Positions 15,621 to 21,553 of a stretch of DNA of 50,824 bases are shown in pieces. The notes under the pieces are model-generated. The model saw nothing but the letters and a program-made list of their open reading frames with translations, did not search any database and was not told the DNA's origin. Source of the stretch: Deinococcus radiotolerans. Its GTDB lineage: Bacteria; Deinococcota; Deinococci; Deinococcales; Deinococcaceae. The stretch spans positions 1 to 50,824 of the forward strand of contig NZ_BMPE01000023.1 of assembly GCF_014647435.1 (NCBI RefSeq), given 5' to 3'. A program made the translations under genes and the position numbers. Within the stretch, counting starts at the first letter, position 1. The number at the start of each line of letters is the position of its first letter.

Positions 15621-15668
15621 TGGAGCGGGCCGGACTTGAACCGGCAGCCCACCAGCTGGGGCCGCTCC
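15621..15668 (-). ncRNA. tRNA-like minihelix B (acceptor, D-like arm, T-arm)
   Basis: Read leftward, GGAGCGG (15668-15662) pairs perfectly with CCGCTCC (15628-15622), followed by discriminator A. The T-arm GCCGG / TTCAAGT / CCGGC (15645-15629) sits directly against the acceptor, as in real tRNA. The 16 nt between them fold as a D-like arm with loop CAGCTGGT, a good match to D-loop consensus. Only the anticodon arm and variable loop are missing. A normal tRNA would be ~75 nt; this is 48. Confidence 0.5.
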
Positions 15669-16134
15669 GTGACGCGCCCGGTCATCTGGGCGCGAGGGGT
15701 GAGTGGATCGGGGCGGCGTATCGCGCCGCTTCGCGCGCCCAGTTCGGCCGGGCGCCAGCCCACGCTTTGCTGCTCTCGGCCGCGGGGTGGCCTCTAAAGT
15801 TCGCCGCGCATGCCGGGTCGAGCCTGACTCGGGAGTTCGCGGTGGGGGGGTACTTCAGCGCAGCGGACCGTCGGCTGTGGGCTCCAGCAGGGTGCCTTCA
15901 GGGGGGTGTCGTGGTGGGTGTGGCCATCCGCTCGGCCATCCAGTCACAGGCCCTGAAGCCCTGCTGTCACGAACCTGGACGTTCCTGCCCGGCCCGCGGA
16001 TGGGGCTGGGCGCTCGTCGGGTGACGCTGCGGGGATCTGGCGATGTCATGCGTCTCGCACGGGGTGCGTGCTGGTGGGCGTTCGCCCTGGAGTCCCGTCG
16101 TTGCGGCGGTCGGGTTATCGCCTGAGGAGGCATG

Positions 16135-16157
16135 AAAAAGACCCGCTGGGCGCGGGT
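16135..16157 (-). terminator. Rho-independent terminator of the XRE repressor gene
   Basis: Read leftward, ACCCGC and GCGGGT form a 6-bp stem with a 5-nt loop, followed by CTTTTT. It lies 69 bp downstream of the XRE gene. Confidence 0.75.
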
Positions 16158-16225
16158 GCGTTCAGGATCGGGTTACGGACCACCCAGGTGTGGCAGCCCT
16201 TGGAGTCGCAGCATGCGGTCGACGA

Positions 16226-16495
16226 TCATGACGGCACCTGATGCTGAGGGGATGGTGCCGATGCGTTCGCCGGCGCGGGTACGGGTTCAATCAGGTCGTC
16301 GATGGCCACGCCGTAGTAGGCGGCGATGCGGTTAATCGTGTTGTACCGGAATTGTTCGGTTTTCCGGCCAGCTTCAAGACCGGCCAGTGTGCGCTTATCC
16401 AGTTTCAGTTCGGCGGCGACATCGGCCGGGTCTTTTGAGCCGCGTAATTCCACCAGCTTCAGGTGTTTGACGCGCATCTCTGGTGACAGTGGCAT
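16226..16495 (-). CDS. XRE-family (cI/Cro-like) transcriptional regulator
   Basis: 89 aa. The helix-turn-helix is clear: HLKLVELRGSKDPADVAAEL, then LDKRTLAGLEAGRKTEQFRY and INRIAAYYGVAIDDLI, the standard XRE five-helix fold. The Pro/Ala-rich tail is short, so there is no separate ligand or peptidase domain. The start at 16495 has the -10 TACACT exactly 6 nt upstream and a -35 TTGCCA 17 bp further, with a GGGTTACCC palindrome in the spacer. Autorepression and repression of the divergent regulator at 16683 are likely. Confidence 0.85.
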   Translation of the reverse strand: MPLSPEMRVKHLKLVELRGSKDPADVAAELKLDKRTLAGLEAGRKTEQFRYNTINRIAAYYGVAIDDLIEPVPAPANASAPSPQHQVPS

Positions 16496-16501
16496 GCACA
16501 G

Positions 16502-16578
16502 AGTGTAGGGTTACCCGCCACTATTGGCAAGCGTGACTGTGTAGGTTCACCCGACATAACGGGGGAAGTCTACCCCCA
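16502..16578. promoter_or_regulatory. XRE gene promoter with three operator-like sites
   Basis: The leftward promoter is TTGCCA (16525-16530), 17 bp, then TACACT (16502-16507), with the ATG 6 nt beyond. Repeats GTAGGGTTACCC (16506-16516), GTAGGTTCACCC (16541-16552) and, inverted, a GTCTACCCCCA variant (16569-16578) share a core resembling GTAGGNTNACCC. The first lies between -35 and -10. Spacing of ~34 and ~28 bp recalls phage-type operator regions. Confidence 0.65.
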
Positions 16579-16592
16579 GAAACAGGAGAAAG

Positions 16593-16636
16593 TTGACACT
16601 TCTGCACGCGGCACACACACTGTGTGCACACGGTGT
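16593..16636 (+). promoter_or_regulatory. Promoter of the second HTH regulator with ACACTGTGT operator
   Basis: TTGACA (16593-16598), 17 bp, then CACACT (16616-16621) as a weak -10. The palindrome ACACTGTGT (16617-16625) covers the -10, and a variant ACACGGTGT (16628-16636) lies 11 bp on. The same ACACTGTGT core occurs twice in the divergent promoter region at 19230-19258. A protein bound here would block RNA polymerase. Confidence 0.6.
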
Positions 16637-16682
16637 CCCACGACGCTGTTCCGGTGCCAGGGCGCGCCCGCGAGGTTGTTTT

Positions 16683-17234
16683 ATGCCGAAAAGTGCGCGA
16701 TATCGAAATAGAGGGGCAGTCACGCAACGCCCCGCTGTCATTGCAAATGGGGTAGACCGGGGCCAGGCTTTACGCCACTGGCTCGATCTGCACAAGATGT
16801 CGATCAGCGCGTTCGCCGAAGCGATGGGTATCCACAGATCCACACTGAACGACTACCTCTCTGGCACCATCGATATCGCCTCTATCTCCCCGAAACGCGC
16901 CGCCGCGATGATTCTGGCTATGGGCGTCTACGACAAAGACGCCTGGGAGATCCTTGGGTTGGAGGGTGAGGCGCGCGAATCGTTCAAGACGTACCGTCCG
17001 GCGCCAGCTGGCCATGGCCCCAGCCAGTCGACCGACGAACCGATCACCCTGCCGACCCCACTGCTGGGCGAGCAGCCGCTCCCGGCCGGGGCAAAAATTT
17101 ACCTGGACCCTGCCGCAACCGACAAGGTCCAGGTCATTCGATTGGAAGATGGGCGGTACTACAGCGTGACGGCCCTACTCCTCCAGCGTGCCGGTGGGAT
17201 TCACCTGGGCGGCCTCGTGCGCGTGGATTTCTAA
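16683..17234 (+). CDS. HTH regulator with C-terminal ligand-like domain
   Basis: 183 aa. ATG 16683 is preceded by GAGG 8 nt upstream. The HTH spans ~residues 25-75 (ALRHWLDLHKMSISAFAEAM, then GIHRSTLNDYLSGTIDIAS, AAAMILAMGVYDKDAWEI). After a linker, residues ~135-183 form a small beta domain (AGAKIYLDPAATDKVQVIR, YYSVTALLLQRAGG). It does not show the Ser/Lys dyad of LexA/cI peptidases. Its own promoter carries the ACACTGTGT site, so it may be autoregulated and may also control the TPR gene. Its last 60 bp overlap a leftward gene. Confidence 0.8.
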   Translation: MPKSARYRNRGAVTQRPAVIANGVDRGQALRHWLDLHKMSISAFAEAMGIHRSTLNDYLSGTIDIASISPKRAAAMILAMGVYDKDAWEILGLEGEARESFKTYRPAPAGHGPSQSTDEPITLPTPLLGEQPLPAGAKIYLDPAATDKVQVIRLEDGRYYSVTALLLQRAGGIHLGGLVRVDF

Positions 17235-17417
17235 CTGCTCAGCGCGGAACGCGACCATGCGCGTGGATCGGATGTAGTGCTCCGCCTGATCGCGGTGCTG
17301 CTCGGTCTCGAACTCAGCAGTGATTGACTCTGCACCATAAAGACGACGAAAGAAAAAACGTTGCGCCAGATCATCCGCCTCAGCGGGGGTGAGCGGCGTC
17401 AGCAGGGTAAATGGCAT
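17175..17417 (-). CDS. Hypothetical protein, 80 aa
   Basis: ATG 17417 is preceded by GAGGTGA. A compact protein with PAEADDLAQRFFFRRLYGAE, then QHRDQAEHYIRSTRM. No family recognised. It converges with, and overlaps by 60 bp, the HTH regulator on the other strand, so antisense effects between the two are possible. It follows the 17488-17640 peptide gene by 70 bp and may share its transcript. Confidence 0.65.
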   Translation of the reverse strand: MPFTLLTPLTPAEADDLAQRFFFRRLYGAESITAEFETEQHRDQAEHYIRSTRMVAFRAEQLEIHAHEAAQVNPTGTLEE

Positions 17418-17487
17418 GAGTCACCTCGTACTGCACTTTAGGTGCTCTGCCAACAGGGCGCGTACCAAGCGCGTACCAAACAGGCGG

Positions 17488-17640
17488 TCAGTAACAGCGT
17501 GGGCAGTCGTCCTGAGTGGTCACCGTCCCTGAACCCACGATGGGCTGAGTGCAATCACTGATGATAAGGACTCGTGCTGCGGTCGCAAAACCCGAGAAAG
17601 CCAGCATCGCGACGGTGAGGGACATCCGTATGGTTTTCAC
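17488..17640 (-). CDS. Small exported Cys-containing peptide, 50 aa
   Basis: It begins at GTG 17640 in a GTGA overlap with the stop of the large TPR-like gene, so translation is probably coupled. The N-terminus (MKTIRMSLTVAMLAFSGFAT, then AA) is a typical signal peptide with an Ala cleavage site. The ~28-residue remainder (RVLIISDCTQPIVGSG, then TVTTQDDCPRCY) has three cysteines and an aromatic C-terminus. Position and layout resemble Phr or PapR pre-peptides encoded directly after their TPR receptors. Pheromone function is inference. Confidence 0.55.
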   Translation of the reverse strand: MKTIRMSLTVAMLAFSGFATAARVLIISDCTQPIVGSGTVTTQDDCPRCY

Positions 17641-19205
17641 ATCTCAGAGTAAGAATTCTCAAGCTCATTTGCAAACACAGATTGCGCGTCCGGCGTGAGG
17701 AGCCCCCAGAGATGCCGGTACGTTTTTGCCCATGCCGCCGCGCTGGGATGGCCGTCCTCCACAGCGCCCCCGTGCAGCAATTCCGCGTACCGCAGTGAAA
17801 CGCCGATATTGACCACGCCGGGAAAGCCCCGCAGCGCCTCCAGCAATCGACCCTTTTCCGACCGGCTGATCTCGATCTTCTCCTTGTGCCGGGCACCTTC
17901 CAGCACGAGGGCCCGGCCGGTCCGACCCGGCAGCTTGATCCGGTGAGGTCCTTCGATGACCGCCTGGCCCACCAACAGAGGCAGTTGGGCGAGGCCGGTG
18001 AATACCTCGGAGAACGGCCCGAGCGCCATGGTGACGTACAGGGCCGGGTCCGTTCTGAGGACCTCGTCGGCGACGAATCCGGCGTGTCTCAACCTCATCA
18101 TGGCGCCGGAGAGTTCGACGAGGGCCTGATGAGCACTTTTCGCCTGCCGGTCCTCAAGTGCCGCGACGGCGCGGTACACACTCCACAGGACAGCCTGGGC
18201 TGGGGTGTTGGGCCGGGTCGGCCCCAGGATGGCCAGCACCGTATCGGACATGCCCTTGACGTTCAGCAGGCTCCGGCCTTCGATGATCCTGGCGTACCCC
18301 TCGAAGGGTCGGCCGCGCAGATCCCGTAGCTTCACACCAGCACACTGCTTGGCTTCGCGGTACGCCTCGGCCAGCCGGTGGTAGGGCAGGGCTGGATCGA
18401 TCAGGGGATCATCCGCCAGCCGGGCAGGGGGCAGGTGCATCAGCGCGTGCAGGAATTCCCGCTGGGCGGCGTCTTGCGGGCCGTCGAGGGTTGGCATGCC
18501 GAGGGAGCGTAGGGCGTCTTCCGGCGCGCCCAGTTCCAGCAGTGCCTGCGCCCGGAGGCGCTGCGCCCAGCGCTGTGTGCGGTCAGAGAGGTCGGGCTGC
18601 ATCATCAAGGCGTCGAGGCTGGGCAGGTCGAGGTCGCCGATGTGCTCCCGCGCGCGGTGCCAGTCGAACTGCATGGCCTGAACGCGCCGCCTGGTGCCGA
18701 GCGCGCGGCCGAGCGTGATGGCCGCGCGCAGGTGCTCGAGCGCTAGGTGCGGCCGGTCGAGGTTGAGCGCCGCAATGCCGATCATTGCGTGGGCGCGACT
18801 GGCGTCCTCCAACTCCAGCGCGTCGATACCGATCGGATCGGGCGTGGCCTTCAGCACCTCCTCGTAGGCGCGCTGCTCAATCCGGATCATTAAGCGCGTG
18901 CCGCGGGTGGGGACGGTCAGCAGCTGATCGAGTTCGTCCTCAAGCTGAAGCAGGGGATAGCTCGGGTCGTGCGCGAACAGGATCTGCACGCGGCGCAGTC
19001 GACCGAGTTCCGTGGTGGGCGCGACGGCCAGTGCGGCGAGACTCTCTGCGCGATCGCTCAGAAGGTCGTCGAACTGAGCTGGATTGTGCAGGGCATCCAG
19101 GAGCACGTCTTCGCCATTTTGCCGGACTGAGCGACTCCTTTCCGCGCAAATGTGTTTTGACGTTCGGTCATTCACAATAATGTCTGGTGAGCCGTCAGTG
19201 GGCAT
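17637..19205 (-). CDS. Large TPR-like helical-repeat protein, possible peptide receptor
   Basis: 522 aa. The start at ATG 19205 has the -10 TACAAT exactly 6 nt upstream (19212-19217); the longer frame crosses this promoter. No catalytic motif or DNA-binding domain is evident. Several TPR-like helical pairs are visible, e.g. AHAMIGIAALNLDRPHLALE then HLRAAITLGRALG, WAQRLRAQALLELGAPEDAL, and ALPYHRLAEAYREAKQ. Such repeats bind peptides or partners, as in Rap, PlcR and AimR. The promoter overlaps two ACACTGTGT operators. The gene is followed with a 4-bp overlap by a secreted-peptide gene. The receptor role is inference. Confidence 0.65.
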   Translation of the reverse strand: MPTDGSPDIIVNDRTSKHICAERSRSVRQNGEDVLLDALHNPAQFDDLLSDRAESLAALAVAPTTELGRLRRVQILFAHDPSYPLLQLEDELDQLLTVPTRGTRLMIRIEQRAYEEVLKATPDPIGIDALELEDASRAHAMIGIAALNLDRPHLALEHLRAAITLGRALGTRRRVQAMQFDWHRAREHIGDLDLPSLDALMMQPDLSDRTQRWAQRLRAQALLELGAPEDALRSLGMPTLDGPQDAAQREFLHALMHLPPARLADDPLIDPALPYHRLAEAYREAKQCAGVKLRDLRGRPFEGYARIIEGRSLLNVKGMSDTVLAILGPTRPNTPAQAVLWSVYRAVAALEDRQAKSAHQALVELSGAMMRLRHAGFVADEVLRTDPALYVTMALGPFSEVFTGLAQLPLLVGQAVIEGPHRIKLPGRTGRALVLEGARHKEKIEISRSEKGRLLEALRGFPGVVNIGVSLRYAELLHGGAVEDGHPSAAAWAKTYRHLWGLLTPDAQSVFANELENSYSEM

Positions 19206-19229
19206 GCGCGCATTGTATGCATAATTTGC

Positions 19230-19258
19230 ACACTGTGTCGGGCTACCGTACACTGTGT
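19230..19258. promoter_or_regulatory. Paired ACACTGTGT operators between divergent genes
   Basis: ACACTGTGT at 19230-19238 and 19250-19258 lie 20 bp apart, two helical turns. Flanks TTGC and GCAA make the whole a long inverted repeat (19226-19262). The left copy covers the -35 region of the leftward TPR gene (-10 at 19212-19217). The right copy is 72 bp before the rightward 19330 gene. The third copy is at 16617. Confidence 0.7.
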
Positions 19259-19329
19259 GCAAGCCAAAAGGCGTCCCCCACTCCATCCGCCGGCTAGCGA
19301 AATCAGGGAGTGGGGGAAACGGAGACAGG

Positions 19330-19731
19330 ATGCACCACGCAGACCCCGCGCGCAAGGTCACGCCAACGCTCATCCCCACAGAGCAGCTTCCCACCGGTGC
19401 CCTCACCGGCGTGCTGATTGGCGGCGTCGCCGTCTACCGCACGAGTAGCACCTGGGTCGTCGACCCGGCCCACACCGCCGCCGCCTTCGCCCAGATCCGC
19501 GCGGATCTGCCCGCGCAGGACGGCGAGCACGTGCGCAGCGGCTACCTCGGCGCCGCCCGCTACAGCGGCCTGTTCACCGACCGGCAGGCCAACGCGCTGA
19601 GCGCCTACCTGCGCCCCCTGGTCGCCGCCGCCCGCCGCGCCACCCGGCCCGCCCGCGACGCCAAACGCCAGGCCCGCGCCGACCGCGCCCAGATCCTCGT
19701 CGATACCGCCTTCCCCGACCGGTGCGCGTGA
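19330..19731 (+). CDS. Hypothetical protein, 133 aa; first gene of a five-gene operon
   Basis: ATG 19330 is preceded by GGAGACAGG. The first half is beta-rich (GALTGVLIGGVAVYRTSSTW); the second is Arg/Ala-rich (RRATRPARDAKRQARADRAQ), likely helical and basic. No family recognised. It ends in a GTGA overlap with the next gene. Its promoter region carries the paired ACACTGTGT operators, so it may respond to the same regulator as the TPR gene. Confidence 0.7.
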   Translation: MHHADPARKVTPTLIPTEQLPTGALTGVLIGGVAVYRTSSTWVVDPAHTAAAFAQIRADLPAQDGEHVRSGYLGAARYSGLFTDRQANALSAYLRPLVAAARRATRPARDAKRQARADRAQILVDTAFPDRCA

Positions 19732-19871
19732 CCGCGCCGCTGCTCGGCAGCGGGTGGAACCCCACCGTCTGGTGCACCAACCCCCGCTGCCGCCGCCCCA
19801 TCAGTCCCGACCTCACCCGCTGCCCGCACTGCCACGCCCAGCAGTCCCCCCGACAAGGAGCCCCGCGATGA
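19728..19871 (+). CDS. Zinc-ribbon mini-protein, 47 aa
   Basis: GTG 19728 overlaps the previous stop (GTGA) and its own stop overlaps the next start (ATGA). The product contains VWCTNPRCRRPI, then LTRCPHCHAQQ: two cysteine knuckles (C-x4-C and C-x2-C) 13 residues apart, a classic small zinc ribbon. It probably binds nucleic acid or acts as an adaptor. Confidence 0.6.
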   Translation: MTAPLLGSGWNPTVWCTNPRCRRPISPDLTRCPHCHAQQSPRQGAPR

Positions 19872-20245
19872 CGCACGCCCAGCCCGTCCAAGCCACCCCC
19901 GCCCTCCGCCTCACCGAGCTGACCCACAAGGCGCCAGCTAATACGACACCGGTCTGCGACGGCTGCCAGGTGGAGCCCGTCACGCACCCCGGCTACTGCG
20001 CCCGCTGCCGCCCCCTCACCAAGAGCGGCCAGGGCCTCGGCCGGGGCGCGATCGGCATCATCCTGGTCATGATCAGCAGCGGCGCCGAACCGCTCGCACT
20101 CGCGCTGCTCGGGATGCTGATCGGGGTCCTGCTGATGTCCTGGGGGGCCGCGCGCCTCGACGGCGTGCGCACCCCCGACCTGCTCGCCGCCCTCGCCGAG
20201 CAGCTCATCCTGCTCGCCGCCCGCGTCAAGGCCAGCAGCCTGTGA
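19868..20245 (+). CDS. Hypothetical membrane protein with N-terminal Cys knuckles, 125 aa
   Basis: ATG 19868 has AAGGAG 8 nt upstream. Two Cys pairs (VCDGCQVEP and YCARCRPL, ~residues 29-53) look like a zinc ribbon. A hydrophobic hairpin follows (AIGIILVMISSGAEP, LALALLGMLIGVLLMSW), so the protein is probably membrane-bound with a cytoplasmic zinc domain. It overlaps both neighbours by 4 bp. Confidence 0.65.
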   Translation: MTHAQPVQATPALRLTELTHKAPANTTPVCDGCQVEPVTHPGYCARCRPLTKSGQGLGRGAIGIILVMISSGAEPLALALLGMLIGVLLMSWGAARLDGVRTPDLLAALAEQLILLAARVKASSL

Positions 20246-20481
20246 GCCGCCAGCAGGTCACCCACCGCGAGGCCACCGGCCTGATCCGCGCCCGCGCGCG
20301 CGCCCTGCAGCGCCCGCTGAGCACCCTGCGCGCCCAGGCGCAGGGCGGCGGCCTGATCACCCCCAGCGGCTACCTCACCCACTGCGGCGCCACGTACGAC
20401 CTCACGCCCACCTGCGCCTGCGTGCGCCGCTGCACGCCAGAACTGCACTGCCGCGCCTGCCGCGGCACGGGGCAAGCGTGA
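20242..20481 (+). CDS. Hypothetical Cys-rich protein, 79 aa
   Basis: GTG 20242 overlaps the upstream stop (GTGA). Basic N-half (LIRARARALQRPLSTLRAQA), then a cysteine-rich C-half (CGATYDLTPTCACVRRCTP, LHCRACRGTG) with seven Cys, suggesting bound zinc. This is the third Cys-rich small protein in a row in this operon. Confidence 0.65.
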   Translation: MSRQQVTHREATGLIRARARALQRPLSTLRAQAQGGGLITPSGYLTHCGATYDLTPTCACVRRCTPELHCRACRGTGQA

Positions 20482-20485
20482 GGGT

Positions 20486-20770
20486 CTGACCCGCAACGCC
20501 GAGCGCGTCGCGGCCCTGCTGGGCCGCACGCCCGGCCAGCCCTACACCGCCACCGAACTCAGCGAAGCCCTGGGCGGCCTCACCCGCGCGCAGTGCCGGT
20601 CCGCCGCGCAGCACCTGGTCCGCAGCGGCGCCGCACAGCAGCGCGTCAGCACCCGCGCCGCGGTCCGCCGACGCAGCGCGGAATACCTCGTGCCGGCTGT
20701 GCCTGCCCCCGAGGTGCCCCGTGACGCCTGCCCTGCCGCGAACAAGCCGTCACACGCTCGGTTCAGGTGA
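20486..20770 (+). CDS. Winged-helix-like protein, 94 aa, unusual start
   Basis: The coding frame is unmistakable from CTG 20486 (TRNAERVAALLGRT, then YTATELSEALGGLTRAQCRS, AAQHLVRSGAAQQR), a wHTH of the plasmid-accessory type. No ATG, GTG or TTG lies near the start in this frame. Either CTG initiates, or an indel near 20480-20486 broke a GTGA coupling like those upstream. The 3' end overlaps the opposite gene by 8 bp. Confidence 0.55.
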   Translation: MTRNAERVAALLGRTPGQPYTATELSEALGGLTRAQCRSAAQHLVRSGAAQQRVSTRAAVRRRSAEYLVPAVPAPEVPRDACPAANKPSHARFR

Positions 20771-21467
20771 GGTGTGCCACGCCCGCCAGGCCGCGCTCCG
20801 TCCACCAGACCTCAATCCACGGTTCGCTCCGCTCAAAGGTCGTGAGCAGGAGCCGCTCCCCTCGGCTCTCCCGTGTGTCCCACGCTTCGTCCGGCCAGCC
20901 CCAGGCCCAACCCCCCAGCTGCGCGGTCACTCCGCCTGCCCACAGAGGGTGCGCGGACCGCAAGCGCTGATCCAGTCCGTCGAGTGTGGGATGCCGGTAC
21001 GCGCCGATATCACTCCTGGCCAGCAGGGCTGCAGGGGTCTCGCCAAGAAGCTCCGCCATCCACGCCTGCAGTGCAGGCGTGCCAGAGCGGAACAGGGCAT
21101 TGATGTGAGGCAATTCGATCCCTGGGTGAGCGTAGAGTGGCGTCCCGCCACTCATGTCGAGGGTTGCCTCAGGATTGTGCAGGAGAAGCGGCTCCACACT
21201 TTGCTCGTAAAGGCTCAGGCAGCCTGGGAGTGGCACGGGCAGCCGTCGCGCATCAATGCTGAGCCAATGGTCGAAAAAGGCGCCGTCCTCGAGGTCGTCC
21301 TCATCCGTGACGACCAATTCGGGCGGGAGAGGCACGCTCGGCGTCCCGCCCCAGAGGGCGACTGGCGCGCCCTCCCCGGAGGGCCGCAAAAACGTGACGG
21401 GGCGGGCCAGCCGCTGGGCTTGTCCCATCACATCGAGATGGGCGGGTAGGGCCAGGTCAGCGGACAT
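20763..21467 (-). CDS. YwqG/DUF1963-like protein
   Basis: 234 aa. ATG 21467 has the -10 TACACT exactly 6 nt upstream (21474-21479); a longer frame to 21524 would include the promoter. Features recall the YwqG/DUF1963 group: TPLYAHPGIELPHINALF, then QLGGWAWGWPDEAWDTRES and the end SEPWIEVWWTERG, where these proteins have an 'LGG.P ... LL......PW' pattern. The family has no settled biochemical role. It is a single transcription unit between the small-protein operon and the R-M genes. Confidence 0.65.
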   Translation of the reverse strand: MSADLALPAHLDVMGQAQRLARPVTFLRPSGEGAPVALWGGTPSVPLPPELVVTDEDDLEDGAFFDHWLSIDARRLPVPLPGCLSLYEQSVEPLLLHNPEATLDMSGGTPLYAHPGIELPHINALFRSGTPALQAWMAELLGETPAALLARSDIGAYRHPTLDGLDQRLRSAHPLWAGGVTAQLGGWAWGWPDEAWDTRESRGERLLLTTFERSEPWIEVWWTERGLAGVAHLT

Positions 21468-21553
21468 GCCCTGAGTGTAGAGGAGCCGCCTTAAGCGGAG
21501 CGAGTTGATGGTGTCGTGACTCACCCCTGCGGCCCTGTTCTGTCCTCAGGCGC

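Larger units (their letters stand above)
14748..16134. other. 1.4-kb gene-free, hairpin-rich region
   Basis: No frame on either strand has convincing protein character, although several stay open because GC is so high. The stretch is dense in G-runs and inverted repeats, such as CCCCCC/GGGGGG at 14812-14830 and the 14-bp palindrome CCCCAGATCTGGGG at 15373-15386. A 17-nt stem-loop with a 5-bp stem (GCCGC/GCGGC) and 7-nt loop lies at 15561-15577. Two tRNA-like minihelices are listed separately. It may hold non-coding RNAs or plasmid cis-acting sites. Confidence 0.5.

Noticed and set aside
15620..16024. 134-codon rightward ORF in the non-coding stretch
   Set aside because: No ribosome site, no domain, and it begins on the tRNA-like minihelix B.
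16132..16335. 67-codon rightward ORF with GAGGAGG before its ATG
   Set aside because: It starts inside the XRE terminator and runs antisense into the XRE gene; the product is Arg/Ser-rich with no protein character.
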